64,000 bases of DNA from Exiguobacterium sp. KRL4. GTDB taxonomy: Bacteria; Bacillota; Bacilli; Exiguobacteriales; Exiguobacteriaceae. The position numbers and the translations under genes were made by a program. This document shows positions 32,942 to 42,008 of this stretch, in pieces. How positions within the stretch are numbered: position 1 is the first letter of the stretch; every line of letters begins with the position of its first letter. A model generated the notes under the pieces. It ran no database searches and was not told the origin of the DNA. It was given only the letters and a program-made list of their open reading frames with translations. The stretch covers positions 1 through 64,000 of the forward strand of contig NZ_MOLV01000005.1 in assembly GCF_001870785.1 (NCBI RefSeq), written 5' to 3'.

Positions 32942-32998
32942 CTTAACGAAACGTCGTTAAGAAGCAGACAAGACGAAAAAAAGCGAAGTCTTGTCTGC
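32942..32998. repeat. Two further intergenic hairpins
   Basis: CTTAACGA/TCGTTAAG (32942-32961, loop 4) and GCAGACAAGAC/GTCTTGTCTGC (32964-32998, loop 13), both perfect. Neither has a good T-run for the convergent acetyltransferase gene. Otherwise 32909-33043 shows no gene. Confidence 0.6.
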
Positions 32999-33043
32999 GT
33001 ATCAACGAATCTTGAAACGAATTCGAAGTACTTCCCTCGTCAT

Positions 33044-33604
33044 TCAAGTTGAATACGGTCGTTCCATATAATCAAATTGTCCACCGCTGATCTCAATCTT
33101 CTTGACCGGGACGAATCCAAGACGCCGATAAAGGCGTTGCGCACCAGCATTCGTCTGATCCGCATTTAACGTAAACGCCCGTAATCCACGCCGCTCCCCT
33201 TCGTCCGCCGCTGCCTGCAACAGCTCAGACCCAATTCCTTTTCCACCATATGCTGCATCAACCGACAACGTATCCAGATAAAAGACGTTTCCTTCCGTCT
33301 CCTGATCAATCTGCACCTCTTGTCCTGTCCACTCAAGCAGCTGACGTTTAATCGGATCATCCAACTGTGCCGCATCCACTCCCGCGTATGCGATGACGAT
33401 GCCAACGACATTCCCGTCGAGCTCCTTGACGAGAATATTCTCGTGACTGAGCCGGTTTCCCGTTTGCGTAACAAACAGCGCGAGCCGTTCCAAAATCAAT
33501 TCCTTCTCCTGTGTTCCCGTCAGTGTCTCAGCAATTTCATGAATCGCCTGTTCAATCAACGGTGCGATTTGATCCGCGTCATTGGCAGTTGCTTGTCTAA
33601 TCAT
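33044..33604 (-). CDS. GNAT family N-acetyltransferase
   Basis: 186 residues. GNAT fold with the acetyl-CoA loop (AAYGGKGIGSELLQAA) and the late NADQTNAGAQRLYRRLGF block. The substrate cannot be told from sequence. AAAGGGG before the ATG. The next gene upstream is the YitT-type gene, 80 bases away. Confidence 0.88.
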   Translation of the reverse strand: MIRQATANDADQIAPLIEQAIHEIAETLTGTQEKELILERLALFVTQTGNRLSHENILVKELDGNVVGIVIAYAGVDAAQLDDPIKRQLLEWTGQEVQIDQETEGNVFYLDTLSVDAAYGGKGIGSELLQAAADEGERRGLRAFTLNADQTNAGAQRLYRRLGFVPVKKIEISGGQFDYMERPYST

Positions 33605-33684
33605 CGATTTTGCCCCTTTCTTCTCTTTTATATCCTAAAACAAAATCCCTCCTGTCGTCAGGAAGGATTTTGCTTCGTTTCATT

Positions 33685-34296
33685 TCATTTCAGTTCAGCT
33701 ACTGGAACCGGTACGACGACCGGTTCGCGTGTCATGACCGAAACGACACGTCCCGCAATTGCGACTGCGAGCAATGTATACAACGTTAAACTCAACGGCA
33801 GATAGACGAGTGAGATAACGAGGACGATGGCATCAAGACCAAATAAAATCGTCCCGATTGATAAGCCGGTCAGTTTACTAAGGCCCATCGACAACAAATC
33901 GTCTCCTCCTGTTGCCGCGCCACTTTTCAGAACGAGACCAAGACCATAGCCGGTCACAATTCCACTGGCGACAGCAGCGATCAGTGTTGCCGGCCATGCC
34001 TGTTCCGGAAAATGAAACAGATCCAGTCGGTACCACATTTCGTAAAACAGCGACAATGCGCCTGCCGATACGAGTGCTTCACTGACAAAACGTTTTCCTT
34101 TAAAATATAACGCTCCGATAAAAAACGGAATGTCGAGTACGATCATCGAAATCGATGGATTAATGTCAAAAAAGTAACGTCCAAGTAAAGACAGACCGAT
34201 AAATCCGCCTTCTGCTAATCCAAATTGTTCATTCAAGGTGTAGTAGCCGAACGCCATAAGTAGCGTTCCACTTAAGATGGTTATGATTCGTTTCAT
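33685..34296 (-). CDS. YitT family membrane protein
   Basis: 203 residues, about five hydrophobic segments. GYGLGLVLKSGAATGGDDLLSMGLSK is a YitT/DUF161-type signature. The C-terminal DUF2179 domain of full-length YitT proteins is missing, so this is the short form. Function of the family is unknown. The ribosome site GGGAGAGG lies in the 3' arm of a hairpin (34308-34332), and a 200-base structured leader precedes it. Confidence 0.8.
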   Translation of the reverse strand: MKRIITILSGTLLMAFGYYTLNEQFGLAEGGFIGLSLLGRYFFDINPSISMIVLDIPFFIGALYFKGKRFVSEALVSAGALSLFYEMWYRLDLFHFPEQAWPATLIAAVASGIVTGYGLGLVLKSGAATGGDDLLSMGLSKLTGLSIGTILFGLDAIVLVISLVYLPLSLTLYTLLAVAIAGRVVSVMTREPVVVPVPVAELK

Positions 34297-34307
34297 GTGT
34301 TATTGTC

Positions 34308-34499
34308 CTCTCCCGTATCTTCCATGGGAGAGATTGTAGTTGTCCCGTTTGGGTATTCATCTATTTTCGCTCTCCCTGATTTTTTTCAAGCCATTACCTT
34401 CCTGTTCAATGAAGATTGGCACTGCTAAAAATCAGGTAAGCTGAATAGATGATCGATCCTCTCGGTATCCATCGGTTTCCACCCTTTCGTTTAGTTCTC
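34308..34499 (-). ncRNA. Structured 5' leader of the YitT-type gene (candidate cis-regulatory RNA)
   Basis: Three nested helices: 34444-34452 with 34357-34365, 34427-34436 with 34375-34384, and GCCA/TGGC plus CTTC/GAAG inside 34390-34420. A separate hairpin (34326-34332 with 34308-34314) covers the Shine-Dalgarno. I recognise no known riboswitch class. The leader would start near 34499 from a -10 TATAAT at 34506-34511. Confidence 0.5.
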
Positions 34500-34505
34500 T
34501 GTTTC

Positions 34506-34534
34506 ATTATAACCCGAACTTCAGAAACTAAAAC
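34506..34534 (-). promoter_or_regulatory. Probable promoter of the YitT-type gene
   Basis: Perfect -10 TATAAT (34506-34511) on the minus strand; the -35 region is poor. In the 447-base gap 34297-34743 I see this promoter with its leader, and the nox promoter with two Rex-like sites; no gene. Confidence 0.5.
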
Positions 34535-34656
34535 AGTTTTACACGTTTTTAACAGAAACGATACAGATGAACAATCTATATCATAGCTCCTCGAAATCCA
34601 ATTTGCTCACTCATTCACAATTTGGACATTATTATGCTCAACGGTGAACAAACTAC

Positions 34657-34685
34657 TTGAAAACAACATTGTGAAGTAATACACT
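34657..34685 (+). promoter_or_regulatory. Promoter of nox with overlapping Rex-like site
   Basis: TTGAAA (34657-34662), 17-base spacer, TACACT (34680-34685). TTGTGAA-N4-TACACTA (34669-34686) covers the spacer and -10 and resembles the Rex consensus TTGTGAA-N4-TTCACAA (two mismatches). Confidence 0.55.
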
Positions 34686-34701
34686 AAGGATATCAAATGA
34701 A

Positions 34702-34717
34702 TGTGATATTTATCACA
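34702..34717 (+). promoter_or_regulatory. Rex/Fnr-type operator upstream of nox
   Basis: TGTGA-N6-TCACA with further symmetry (TGTGATATTTATCACA), centred about 17 bases after the likely start point. It fits Rex (NADH-sensing repressor) best for an NADH oxidase; Fnr/ArcR-type proteins share the half-sites. Confidence 0.6.
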
Positions 34718-34743
34718 AACAAAACAAAAAGGGGACTTTACTC

Positions 34744-36096
34744 ATGAAAGTAGCAGTCATCGGTTGTACACACGCGGGAACAGCAGCAGTTAAAGAATTG
34801 ACTTCACAGCACGAGCAACTGGATATCACCGTTTACGAACGAAACGATAACGTCTCATTCCTTTCTTGCGGAATTGCACTTCATGTCGGTGGTGTCGTCG
34901 AGCATGCGGAGTCACTGTTTTATTCTTCACCGGATGAACTGGCTGAGCTTGGTGCCGAGATGCGCTTAAAACATGATGTTCTCGAAATCGACAGCACGAA
35001 TCAAACGATTGTTGCCAAAAACCTCGTAACGGGTGAAACCGTTCATGATACGTACGATAAATTGATTATGACGACTGGTTCATGGCCGATCATCCCGATG
35101 TTGCCTGGGATTGAACTGAATCAAATTGAGCTCTGCAAAAACTATCACCACGCGCAAACCATCATCAAAAAAGCAACGGATGCCCAACGGATTACCGTCG
35201 TCGGTGCCGGTTACATCGGTGCTGAATTGGTTGAAGCATTCGAAGCATACGGCAAAGATGTCACGTTCATCGACAGTGCCGACCGGATTTTAAATAAATA
35301 CTTGGATCGTTCATTCACGGATATCATTGAAAGTGAATTGACAGACCGTGGCATTCACCTCGAGTTGAACCAGACCGTTCAAAGCTTTACCGGCGTGGAC
35401 GGTAATGTCACACAAGTCGTCACGGATAAAGGAACGTTCGAAACGGACCTCGTCATTCTCTGTGTCGGCTTCCGACCAAGTACGGAACTGTTAAAAGGAC
35501 AAATCGATATGTTGCCGAACGGAGCAATCATCGTCGACGACTATATGCGGACCAGCAATCCGAACATCTTTGCTGCCGGTGACAGCTGTGCCGTCTACTA
35601 TAATCCGGCTCGGACACACGCTTATATTCCGCTCGCCACAAATGCTGTCCGAATGGGAACACTCGTCGGGAAAAACTTACTCGCTCCGACGATCCGCTAC
35701 CAAGGCACACAAGGAACGTCCGGTCTCCGGTTGTATGACTTGAACATTGCTTCGACCGGTCTGACAGAAGATGCTGCCCCGTTCTTCGGTTTAGAAGTGA
35801 CAAGTACGACGGTTCAAGATGCCTACCGTCCTGAGTTCATGCCGACAGCTGAAAATGTCCAACTGAAACTTGTGTATGAAACTACGACTCATCGTGTCGT
35901 GGGTGCACAAATCATCTCAAAAGTCGACCTCACCCAGGCGATGAATACATTGTCGGTCGCGATTCAAAATGAGATGACGCTTGAAGAACTCGCTTTCGTC
36001 GACTTCTTCTTCCAACCACACTACAACAAACCATGGAACTTACTGAATCAAGCAGCTTTACAAGGGATGAAAGAACTGACATCGGAACGTGTCTGA
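34744..36096 (+). CDS. nox: FAD-dependent NADH oxidase (Nox type)
   Basis: 450-residue pyridine nucleotide-disulfide oxidoreductase class 3. The single redox Cys42 in SFLSCGIAL, the second nucleotide site VVGAGYIGAEL and FAAGDSCAV suit water-forming NADH oxidase; CoA-disulfide reductases are close relatives. The Rex-like sites upstream support an NADH-linked role. GGGG precedes the ATG; a terminator follows at 36122. Confidence 0.9.
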   Translation: MKVAVIGCTHAGTAAVKELTSQHEQLDITVYERNDNVSFLSCGIALHVGGVVEHAESLFYSSPDELAELGAEMRLKHDVLEIDSTNQTIVAKNLVTGETVHDTYDKLIMTTGSWPIIPMLPGIELNQIELCKNYHHAQTIIKKATDAQRITVVGAGYIGAELVEAFEAYGKDVTFIDSADRILNKYLDRSFTDIIESELTDRGIHLELNQTVQSFTGVDGNVTQVVTDKGTFETDLVILCVGFRPSTELLKGQIDMLPNGAIIVDDYMRTSNPNIFAAGDSCAVYYNPARTHAYIPLATNAVRMGTLVGKNLLAPTIRYQGTQGTSGLRLYDLNIASTGLTEDAAPFFGLEVTSTTVQDAYRPEFMPTAENVQLKLVYETTTHRVVGAQIISKVDLTQAMNTLSVAIQNEMTLEELAFVDFFFQPHYNKPWNLLNQAALQGMKELTSERV

Positions 36097-36121
36097 TCGG
36101 TCAACTACCCCATCTTTAATC

Positions 36122-36158
36122 AAAATCGGAGTTCACACATGTGGACTTCGATTTTTTT
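36122..36158 (+). terminator. Terminator after nox
   Basis: AAAATCG.AGTTCAC / GTGGACT.CGATTTTTTT stem-loop with T-run. Confidence 0.85.
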
Positions 36159-36252
36159 ATTTGCTCTTTGTCCGCTTCGGTTAGTTATTGCTACAGCTTT
36201 ATTGAGCGCACTTCTCCACTTGAAGAAAACTTCACTTGATTAATCAATTGAC

Positions 36253-36277
36253 GTTTAGACGTGAAGTGACAGGGAAC
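36253..36277 (+). promoter_or_regulatory. SigB-type promoter of the SDR gene
   Basis: GTTTAG (36253-36258), 13-base spacer, GGGAAC (36272-36277), 46 bases before the start. It closely matches the promoter found before rsbV. Confidence 0.65.
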
Positions 36278-36322
36278 ATACTTCTTATGCAAATCAAACC
36301 ACTACCTAGGAGGAATCAGTTC

Positions 36323-37207
36323 ATGTCACAGTCTAACAATCCACTTACACAATATTTTAATGATGACTTCCCGAAACAATATCAGGAGGCGCCGGCTGTC
36401 CAGGCAAAAATGGAACCCGTTCCCGATTGTGGTGAAGAAAGCTACAAAGGATCCGGTAAATTAAAAGGTAAAAAAGCTTTGATTACAGGAGGCGATTCCG
36501 GAATCGGCCGTGCCGCTGCCATCGCTTATGCCCGTGAAGGTGCCGATGTGTTCCTCAATTATCTGCCGGAAGAACAACAAGACGCTGAAGAAGTCAAAGC
36601 ACTTGTCGAAGCTGCCGGGCAAAAAGCTTACTTACTGGCGGGCGACCTCAGTGATGAAACGTTCTGTCAACAACTCGTCAAAGAAGCACACGAATCACTT
36701 GGCGGAATTGATATTCTGGCACTCGTCGCCGGCAAACAGCAAGCCGTCGAGGACATCATGGACCTATCGACGGAACAACTTCGTAAAACATATGAAATCA
36801 ACGTTTTCTCTTTGTTCTGGGTCGTTAAAGCTGCTCTTCCGCTGTTAAAAGAAGGCGCATCGATCATCACGACGACTTCGGTTCAAGGCTACAACCCAAG
36901 TGCGAACCTGCTTGATTATGCGTCAACGAAATTTGCCATCAACGGCTTTACACGAGGACTTGCGAAACAAGTCGCGCCAAAAGGCATCCGCGTCAATTCT
37001 GTTGCACCGGGTCCAATCTGGACACCATTGCAAATCTCAGGTGGTCAACCAAGCGAAAACATTCCGGAATTCGGTCAAGACACGCCGCTTAAACGGAGTG
37101 GGCAACCGGTCGAACTTTCGAGCGTCTATGTCTTCCTCGCTTCAGATGATGCCAGTTATGTCACGGCACAAATTTATGGTGTCACAGGCGGAATTGAACT
37201 CGCTTAA
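36323..37207 (+). CDS. SDR oxidoreductase, general-stress-protein-39 type
   Basis: 294 residues. An N-terminal extension (about 1-45, [19 protein letters not shown]) precedes the Rossmann core with [22 protein letters not shown] and the YASTK active site; this extended form is typical of Bacillus YdaD/YhxC-like stress dehydrogenases. The substrate is unknown. ATG 36323 follows AGGAGG. The SigB-type promoter suggests general stress control. Confidence 0.9.
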   Translation: MSQSNNPLTQYFNDDFPKQYQEAPAVQAKMEPVPDCGEESYKGSGKLKGKKALITGGDSGIGRAAAIAYAREGADVFLNYLPEEQQDAEEVKALVEAAGQKAYLLAGDLSDETFCQQLVKEAHESLGGIDILALVAGKQQAVEDIMDLSTEQLRKTYEINVFSLFWVVKAALPLLKEGASIITTTSVQGYNPSANLLDYASTKFAINGFTRGLAKQVAPKGIRVNSVAPGPIWTPLQISGGQPSENIPEFGQDTPLKRSGQPVELSSVYVFLASDDASYVTAQIYGVTGGIELA

Positions 37208-37221
37208 TTGAATGCTAGAGT

Positions 37222-37262
37222 AAAAAGCGGTTTTGATGGCGACATCAAAATCGCTTTTTTTT
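37222..37262 (+). terminator. Terminator after the SDR gene
   Basis: AAAGCG.TTTTGATG / CATCAAAA.CGCTTTTTTTT stem-loop. Confidence 0.9.
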
Positions 37263-37330
37263 GGTATCAGTTGCTTCTCCCCGTCCGGTTTAGTCTAATG
37301 AAGGTATACATATGATAGGAGATGATTCAT

Positions 37331-37882
37331 GTGACAGAAAAAGAAAAGATGATTCAAGGTCAGTTGTATTTGGCAGGAGATGCGGAGCTCGTGGCCGATC
37401 GGAAACGGGCCCAGGTGCTTTGTCATCAATTTAACCAACTCAGCATCGAAGAATTGCCTGCCCGAAAATCTCTCCTGCAACAACTTTTACGGACGGAACA
37501 AACGGATTTTTACATCGAACCTTCTTTTAAATGTGATTATGGTTACAACATCACGCTTGGTGCCCGGTTTTATGCCAATTACGATTGTGTGCTGCTCGAC
37601 ATTTGTCCGATTACGATTGGCGACAACTGTATGCTTGCTCCGGGCGTCCACATTTATACAGCGACGCATCCGTTAGATCCGGTCGAACGCAACAGCGGTT
37701 ATGAATTCGGGAAGCCGGTTGTCATCGGAGACAACGTCTGGATCGGCGGACGTGCCGTCATCACTCCAGGTGTGACGATCGGGGACAATGCCGTCATCGC
37801 GGCCGGAAGTGTCGTCGTCAAAGATGTCGCTCCGAACACTGTCGTCGGCGGGAATCCTGCCCGTTTCATCAAACTGATTTGA
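37331..37882 (+). CDS. maa: Maltose/galactoside O-acetyltransferase
   Basis: 183-residue left-handed beta-helix (hexapeptide) acetyltransferase. [13 protein letters not shown] at the start, [27 protein letters not shown] and [13 protein letters not shown] are all Maa/LacA signatures. The start is GTG at 37331: AGGAG is nine bases upstream, while an ATG at 37322 is too close to it. It transfers acetyl from acetyl-CoA to sugars. Confidence 0.93.
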   Translation: MTEKEKMIQGQLYLAGDAELVADRKRAQVLCHQFNQLSIEELPARKSLLQQLLRTEQTDFYIEPSFKCDYGYNITLGARFYANYDCVLLDICPITIGDNCMLAPGVHIYTATHPLDPVERNSGYEFGKPVVIGDNVWIGGRAVITPGVTIGDNAVIAAGSVVVKDVAPNTVVGGNPARFIKLI

Positions 37883-37982
37883 TTTCTCATCAAATTTTAA
37901 TCTAATCCTCAGTCTCCTCTCACTTGCGGGCGCTATTCTAAGAATAAGAAAAGCAGCTACCACTACTGAGGAGGAAATCATC

Positions 37983-38873
37983 ATGACAAACAAAAAACGT
38001 ACGGATAAACCAAAAAAGAATTTTGTAAAACGCGGTCTCGCTTCAATCGCCATCACAGGAACCGTTTTGACAGGGGCTGGCGCCTTCTTACTGTTCACCG
38101 GTCCGGGACATTCTCTCATCAATTCAGGCGTCACGACTTCAGAACAAGTTGAACAAAAAGTCGAAGCGGCTTCAACAAAAGTTTCAAGTAACGTCAAGCA
38201 ATCGCTTCCGAGTGCATTTCGGGATGATCAAGAAATAGAAGGAACGTTAAAAGAAGTATCCGACACATCGGTGACACTCACACAAAATGGAACGGATCAA
38301 TCGTATTCGTTTGCCTCATCTGCCGAAATCGAACAAGCTACGGCCGGCGATTGGATTAAACTTGAACTCAATCAGGACGGTCTTGTCCGGGAACTCGAAC
38401 GTGAAGATGATCGGGATGGTCGAGATGACGATTCATCCGACGCTGACCGCAATGAAGTCACCGGTGTCGTCAAAGAACTGTCCAATGAACAAATCGTCTT
38501 GACTCAGAATGGTTCGGATCAAACGTACCGTTTCATCGAGCGAGCAGAGATCGACCAAGCGCAAGTCGGTGATACCGTCAAACTTGAACTGACTCAAAAC
38601 GGTCTCGTCCGGGAGCTCGACCGTGAAGATGCGGATGATCGGGACGACCGGAACGATGGCCGTCAAGAAGACGATGTGGCTGAAGACCAAGACATCCGCG
38701 GTTCATTGATCCGTGTGACGGACACACAAGTCGTCATTGAACAAAACGGCAAAAATGTGACGTTTGAACGGGCACAAAACATGGAACAGGATGATGATGT
38801 AAAGATTGATTCACAAGTCGAACTTGAGTTGAACGGATCGAAGCAAGTGACAGAAATCGACGAACAGTCGTAA
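37983..38873 (+). CDS. Exported/anchored acidic protein with three tandem repeats
   Basis: 296 residues: one hydrophobic segment (about 19-42) and then three copies of an approximately 60-residue unit (about 80-140, 157-215, 237-295). Copies one and two are close (LTQNG.DQ.Y.F, GD..KLEL, NGLVRELERED), copy three is more diverged. Asp-rich linkers (DDRDGRDDDSSD) join them and look like metal-binding stretches. The repeat resembles small beta-rich extracellular units, but I cannot name the family. It lies 11 bases before the response regulator and may be the sensor's ligand-binding partner. Confidence 0.7.
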   Translation: MTNKKRTDKPKKNFVKRGLASIAITGTVLTGAGAFLLFTGPGHSLINSGVTTSEQVEQKVEAASTKVSSNVKQSLPSAFRDDQEIEGTLKEVSDTSVTLTQNGTDQSYSFASSAEIEQATAGDWIKLELNQDGLVRELEREDDRDGRDDDSSDADRNEVTGVVKELSNEQIVLTQNGSDQTYRFIERAEIDQAQVGDTVKLELTQNGLVRELDREDADDRDDRNDGRQEDDVAEDQDIRGSLIRVTDTQVVIEQNGKNVTFERAQNMEQDDDVKIDSQVELELNGSKQVTEIDEQS

Positions 38874-38884
38874 GGAGGAACTCT

Positions 38885-39568
38885 ATGGCACCGACCATCT
38901 TAATCGTCGAGGACGATTCGAAAATCGCCCGACTACTTGAACTGGAATTAAACCATGCCGGATATGCGACGCGTGTCGCCTCAAACGGTAAAGATGGCTT
39001 AGTAGCTGCTGAGAACGACATCGATCTCGTCCTACTCGACGTGATGATGCCGGAGCTCAGCGGCTTCGAGGTGCTTCGACGGCTCCGTGGAAAAGGCAAT
39101 CCGGTTCCCGTCATCTTATTGACGGCACGAGGCGAAGTGTATGACAAGGTCGCAGGGCTTGATCTCGGCGCCAATGATTATGTGACGAAACCGTTTGAAA
39201 TCGAAGAATTGTTGGCACGTATCCGGGCCTTACTCCGCTTGACGACACGTGCCGCCGTCGAAACCAATCAGCTTCATTATGCCGATGTCTTATTAGATTT
39301 GGACCGGCATGAAGCGTTTCGCAACGACGCCCCACTTGATTTGACGCCACGCGAATTCGATTTGTTGTCCTATCTGATGGAAAACAAGGAACACGTCTTG
39401 ACCCGTGAGCAAATCCTCAATCGGGTCTGGGGATATGATTATTTCGGGGAAACGAACATTGTCGATGTCTACATTCGGTATTTACGTAAAAAAATCGATC
39501 GTAGTCAATCGCCTTTGATCCAGACGGTTCGTGGGATCGGTTATGTCTTAAGGGAGGAGAAGGGATGA
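38885..39568 (+). CDS. OmpR-family response regulator
   Basis: 227 residues. Receiver domain with acidic pair ED at 9-11, phospho-acceptor Asp52 (LLDVMMP) and YVTKPF; winged-helix output domain (LTPREFDLLSYLMENK, YIRYLRKKID). Partner of the histidine kinase that overlaps its stop (ATGA). ArlR/YkoG-like. Target genes are unknown; the repeat protein upstream is an obvious candidate. Confidence 0.95.
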   Translation: MAPTILIVEDDSKIARLLELELNHAGYATRVASNGKDGLVAAENDIDLVLLDVMMPELSGFEVLRRLRGKGNPVPVILLTARGEVYDKVAGLDLGANDYVTKPFEIEELLARIRALLRLTTRAAVETNQLHYADVLLDLDRHEAFRNDAPLDLTPREFDLLSYLMENKEHVLTREQILNRVWGYDYFGETNIVDVYIRYLRKKIDRSQSPLIQTVRGIGYVLREEKG

Positions 39569-40830
39569 AGTTACGAACCAAACTAGCGTTATCGGTGACG
39601 TTGTTCACGACACTCTTGTTGCTGTTCTCTTTTCTAGTCGTCACCTATGTCGTGCGCGATCACTTGATCGAATCCCGCTTCACTCAACTCGAACAGGCCG
39701 AGGAGCTGATGGAGGATGATTCCTCGACCCGTGCCTTATTGACGTTGCATGAAGATTCCGTCGTTCTGTCCCGTAACGACGGACGCTGGGTCATCGCAAA
39801 CGATGAAGAGGATGATGATTCCGCGACAGTCAACGGTGATGTCCGGGCACGCGATCTTCCCGGTATTCCGACGACAAGGGACGAACCGTTTAAATCCGGC
39901 AATTGGTTTGGTATCGTCCATGAGGATCAAACCTATCTGTTTGAAGACGACACGGTCGATGAAACGGTTTCGACCTTGATCTTCGCCTTCTCGATCGTCT
40001 TGGTCATCGCTCTCATCATCGCCTTTCTCAGCAGTTTCTTCATCGCCTATCAGACGTTACGCCCCCTCCGTCAACTCAGTCAGACGATGGAACGGATTTC
40101 TGACTCGGGCACACTCGAGACCGTTCCCGAACAACAAAATGATGAAATCGGGCAGCTCGGAAAAGTCTTTAACCGGATGATCGGACGGGTCGACCAAACA
40201 ATGGAACAGCAACGGCAGTTCGTCGCTGACGTCTCCCATGAGATGAAGACGCCGCTGACCGTCATCGAAGGATATGCGAAGCTTCTAAAACGCTGGGGGA
40301 AAACGAATCCGGATGTTCTCGAGGAGTCAATCAGTAACATCCTGAACGAAACGCATACGATGCGGAGCGGACTGATTGAACCGATGCTCGAACTATCCCG
40401 GCTCGAATACGGAGAAACGACGACGGAAACCATTGATCTCAAACAACTGGGTACGGAAGTCGCTGACCGGATGCACCATGCGTATGCGGTTGACATTCCA
40501 GTTGATGCAACCGGTACCGTCATCGCGAACAACGAAGCACTTGTCCGGATTTTGACGATTTTCATCGACAATGCGATTAAATACGCGAAAGATCCAGAAC
40601 TCCTTCTCCGACCGGAACGACTCGAAGTTCTCGATCACGGAACCAACTTATCGGTGGAGCAGCGCGCTCGTCTGTTCGATCGGTTTTACCGGCTCGACGA
40701 AGCACGGGATCGCTCCGGCAGCGGTCTGGGACTTTCGATCGCCGCTGCATTAGCGGAGCACCATCATCTATCCGTCGGTAGTGAAGCACGTTCTGGCGGT
40801 GGAAGTTGTTTCTATATTACGTTCCATTGA
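39565..40830 (+). CDS. Sensor histidine kinase with compact ATP domain
   Basis: 421 residues: transmembrane segments at about 10-30 and 136-162 bracket an acidic extracellular sensor (Asp/Glu-rich 50-95), then HAMP and H-box ADVSHEMKTPL (His225). N-box NAIKY (336-340) and G2 SGSGLGLSI are normal. The G1 box reads LDHGTNL rather than DxGxGI, and only 16 residues separate NAIKY from it, about nine fewer than usual. The kinase may still work, but the ATP lid region is altered. Confidence 0.92.
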   Translation: MKLRTKLALSVTLFTTLLLLFSFLVVTYVVRDHLIESRFTQLEQAEELMEDDSSTRALLTLHEDSVVLSRNDGRWVIANDEEDDDSATVNGDVRARDLPGIPTTRDEPFKSGNWFGIVHEDQTYLFEDDTVDETVSTLIFAFSIVLVIALIIAFLSSFFIAYQTLRPLRQLSQTMERISDSGTLETVPEQQNDEIGQLGKVFNRMIGRVDQTMEQQRQFVADVSHEMKTPLTVIEGYAKLLKRWGKTNPDVLEESISNILNETHTMRSGLIEPMLELSRLEYGETTTETIDLKQLGTEVADRMHHAYAVDIPVDATGTVIANNEALVRILTIFIDNAIKYAKDPELLLRPERLEVLDHGTNLSVEQRARLFDRFYRLDEARDRSGSGLGLSIAAALAEHHHLSVGSEARSGGGSCFYITFH

Positions 40831-40908
40831 CACCTGAAACGAAACTTTCCTTTGTCATTTAGCGTACACTAGGGGTAGTAGTCAGATGATGAAGGAAGGT
40901 TATGAACG

Positions 40909-41988
40909 ATGGATAAAAAACGCTGGGGAGGCCTAGCCGTCGCAGGTGCATTTTTGCTTTCGAAAGGTAAAGTCCTACTCGCTCTCTTAAAGTTCTCTAA
41001 ATTTGGCGGAACGTTAATCTCGTTCGGCATTTCGTTATTGTTTTATGCACAAATTTTTGGCGTCTGGTTTGGTGTCGGTTTGCTGTACCTCCTGTTCATT
41101 CATGAGATGGGGCACTTAGCGGCTGCCAAACGGCTTGGCTTCAAGACGGGACCGGCGATTTTTGTTCCGTTCATGGGTGCTGTCATCGGTATCAAGGATA
41201 CGTTCCGGACACCAAAACAAGAAGCGATTTTAGCCTACGGAGGTCCGCTTGCCGGATTACTGTCACTGATTCCGCTTTTGATTGGTTATGCGTTGACGGG
41301 GAACGAGTTTTGGCTCGTCATCTTCCACTTGGGGGCTTTGTTAAACCTGTTCAACCTGTTGCCGGTCAGTCCGCTTGACGGTGGACGGATTTTAGCCGGT
41401 CTGCCGATCGTCGTCTGGGTAGCGGGTCTCGCTGCACTGATTGCCTACGGCATCACGCATTTCAGCATCATCCTGTTACTCATCGCCTTCTTAGGCGGCA
41501 GTGCCGTCTGGAAACGATACCGTTTCGCGAAACAATATGAAGACAACAAATCCATCCTGATGTTGTATCGTGCTGCCCGCAGTCGTGTCCTTCAAGCAAA
41601 AGTCGAGCAAGAACAACTTGCAGCAATCGAGACAACGGACGAACCATCTGTTGAACAAACAGACGATAATCCCGTCTCGACCTATGATCCGATCGCCTGG
41701 TCACTCCGGCACGATCTCCAGGATTTACGGAGCGCCAGTCCGGAAGAAGCGAAAAGTGCTGCTGACGACTTGTTACGTTATCAATATGATTCCGCCAACG
41801 ACTATGATGCGTTATTACGCCGGCTTGATCAACGGATCGAACCATTGCTCGAAGCTGAAAAATCGGTCGAATATCATCAGATGCCGAAAAAACAACAGAC
41901 GATTACCTTAGTCGCTTACCTGGCACTTGGCGCGATTCTCTTCATTGCTTTCGAATACTCAAAAGGATATCTTCCGACTCCGTCTTAA
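40909..41988 (+). CDS. Site-2 protease family (M50) membrane protein
   Basis: 359 residues. HEMGH (65-69) zinc motif in a membrane segment and the distal metal Asp in NLLPVSPLDGGRI. A cytosolic or external 130-residue soluble region follows, then a last membrane segment (about 333-351). Intramembrane metalloprotease; substrate unknown. It stands just after the two-component genes but separated by 78 bases. Confidence 0.88.
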   Translation: MDKKRWGGLAVAGAFLLSKGKVLLALLKFSKFGGTLISFGISLLFYAQIFGVWFGVGLLYLLFIHEMGHLAAAKRLGFKTGPAIFVPFMGAVIGIKDTFRTPKQEAILAYGGPLAGLLSLIPLLIGYALTGNEFWLVIFHLGALLNLFNLLPVSPLDGGRILAGLPIVVWVAGLAALIAYGITHFSIILLLIAFLGGSAVWKRYRFAKQYEDNKSILMLYRAARSRVLQAKVEQEQLAAIETTDEPSVEQTDDNPVSTYDPIAWSLRHDLQDLRSASPEEAKSAADDLLRYQYDSANDYDALLRRLDQRIEPLLEAEKSVEYHQMPKKQQTITLVAYLALGAILFIAFEYSKGYLPTPS

Positions 41989-42008
41989 AATGCAACCGTG
42001 TGAAACAG

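Noticed and set aside
34474-34488. T-box-like AAAGGGTGGAAACC in the YitT leader
   Set aside because: It has an extra base against the T-box GGTGGNACC core, sits at the 5' end of the transcript with no room for stem I, and no synthetase or amino acid gene follows.
37288-37308. GTTTAG ... GGTATA upstream of maa as a SigB promoter
   Set aside because: The spacer is only nine bases instead of 12-15.
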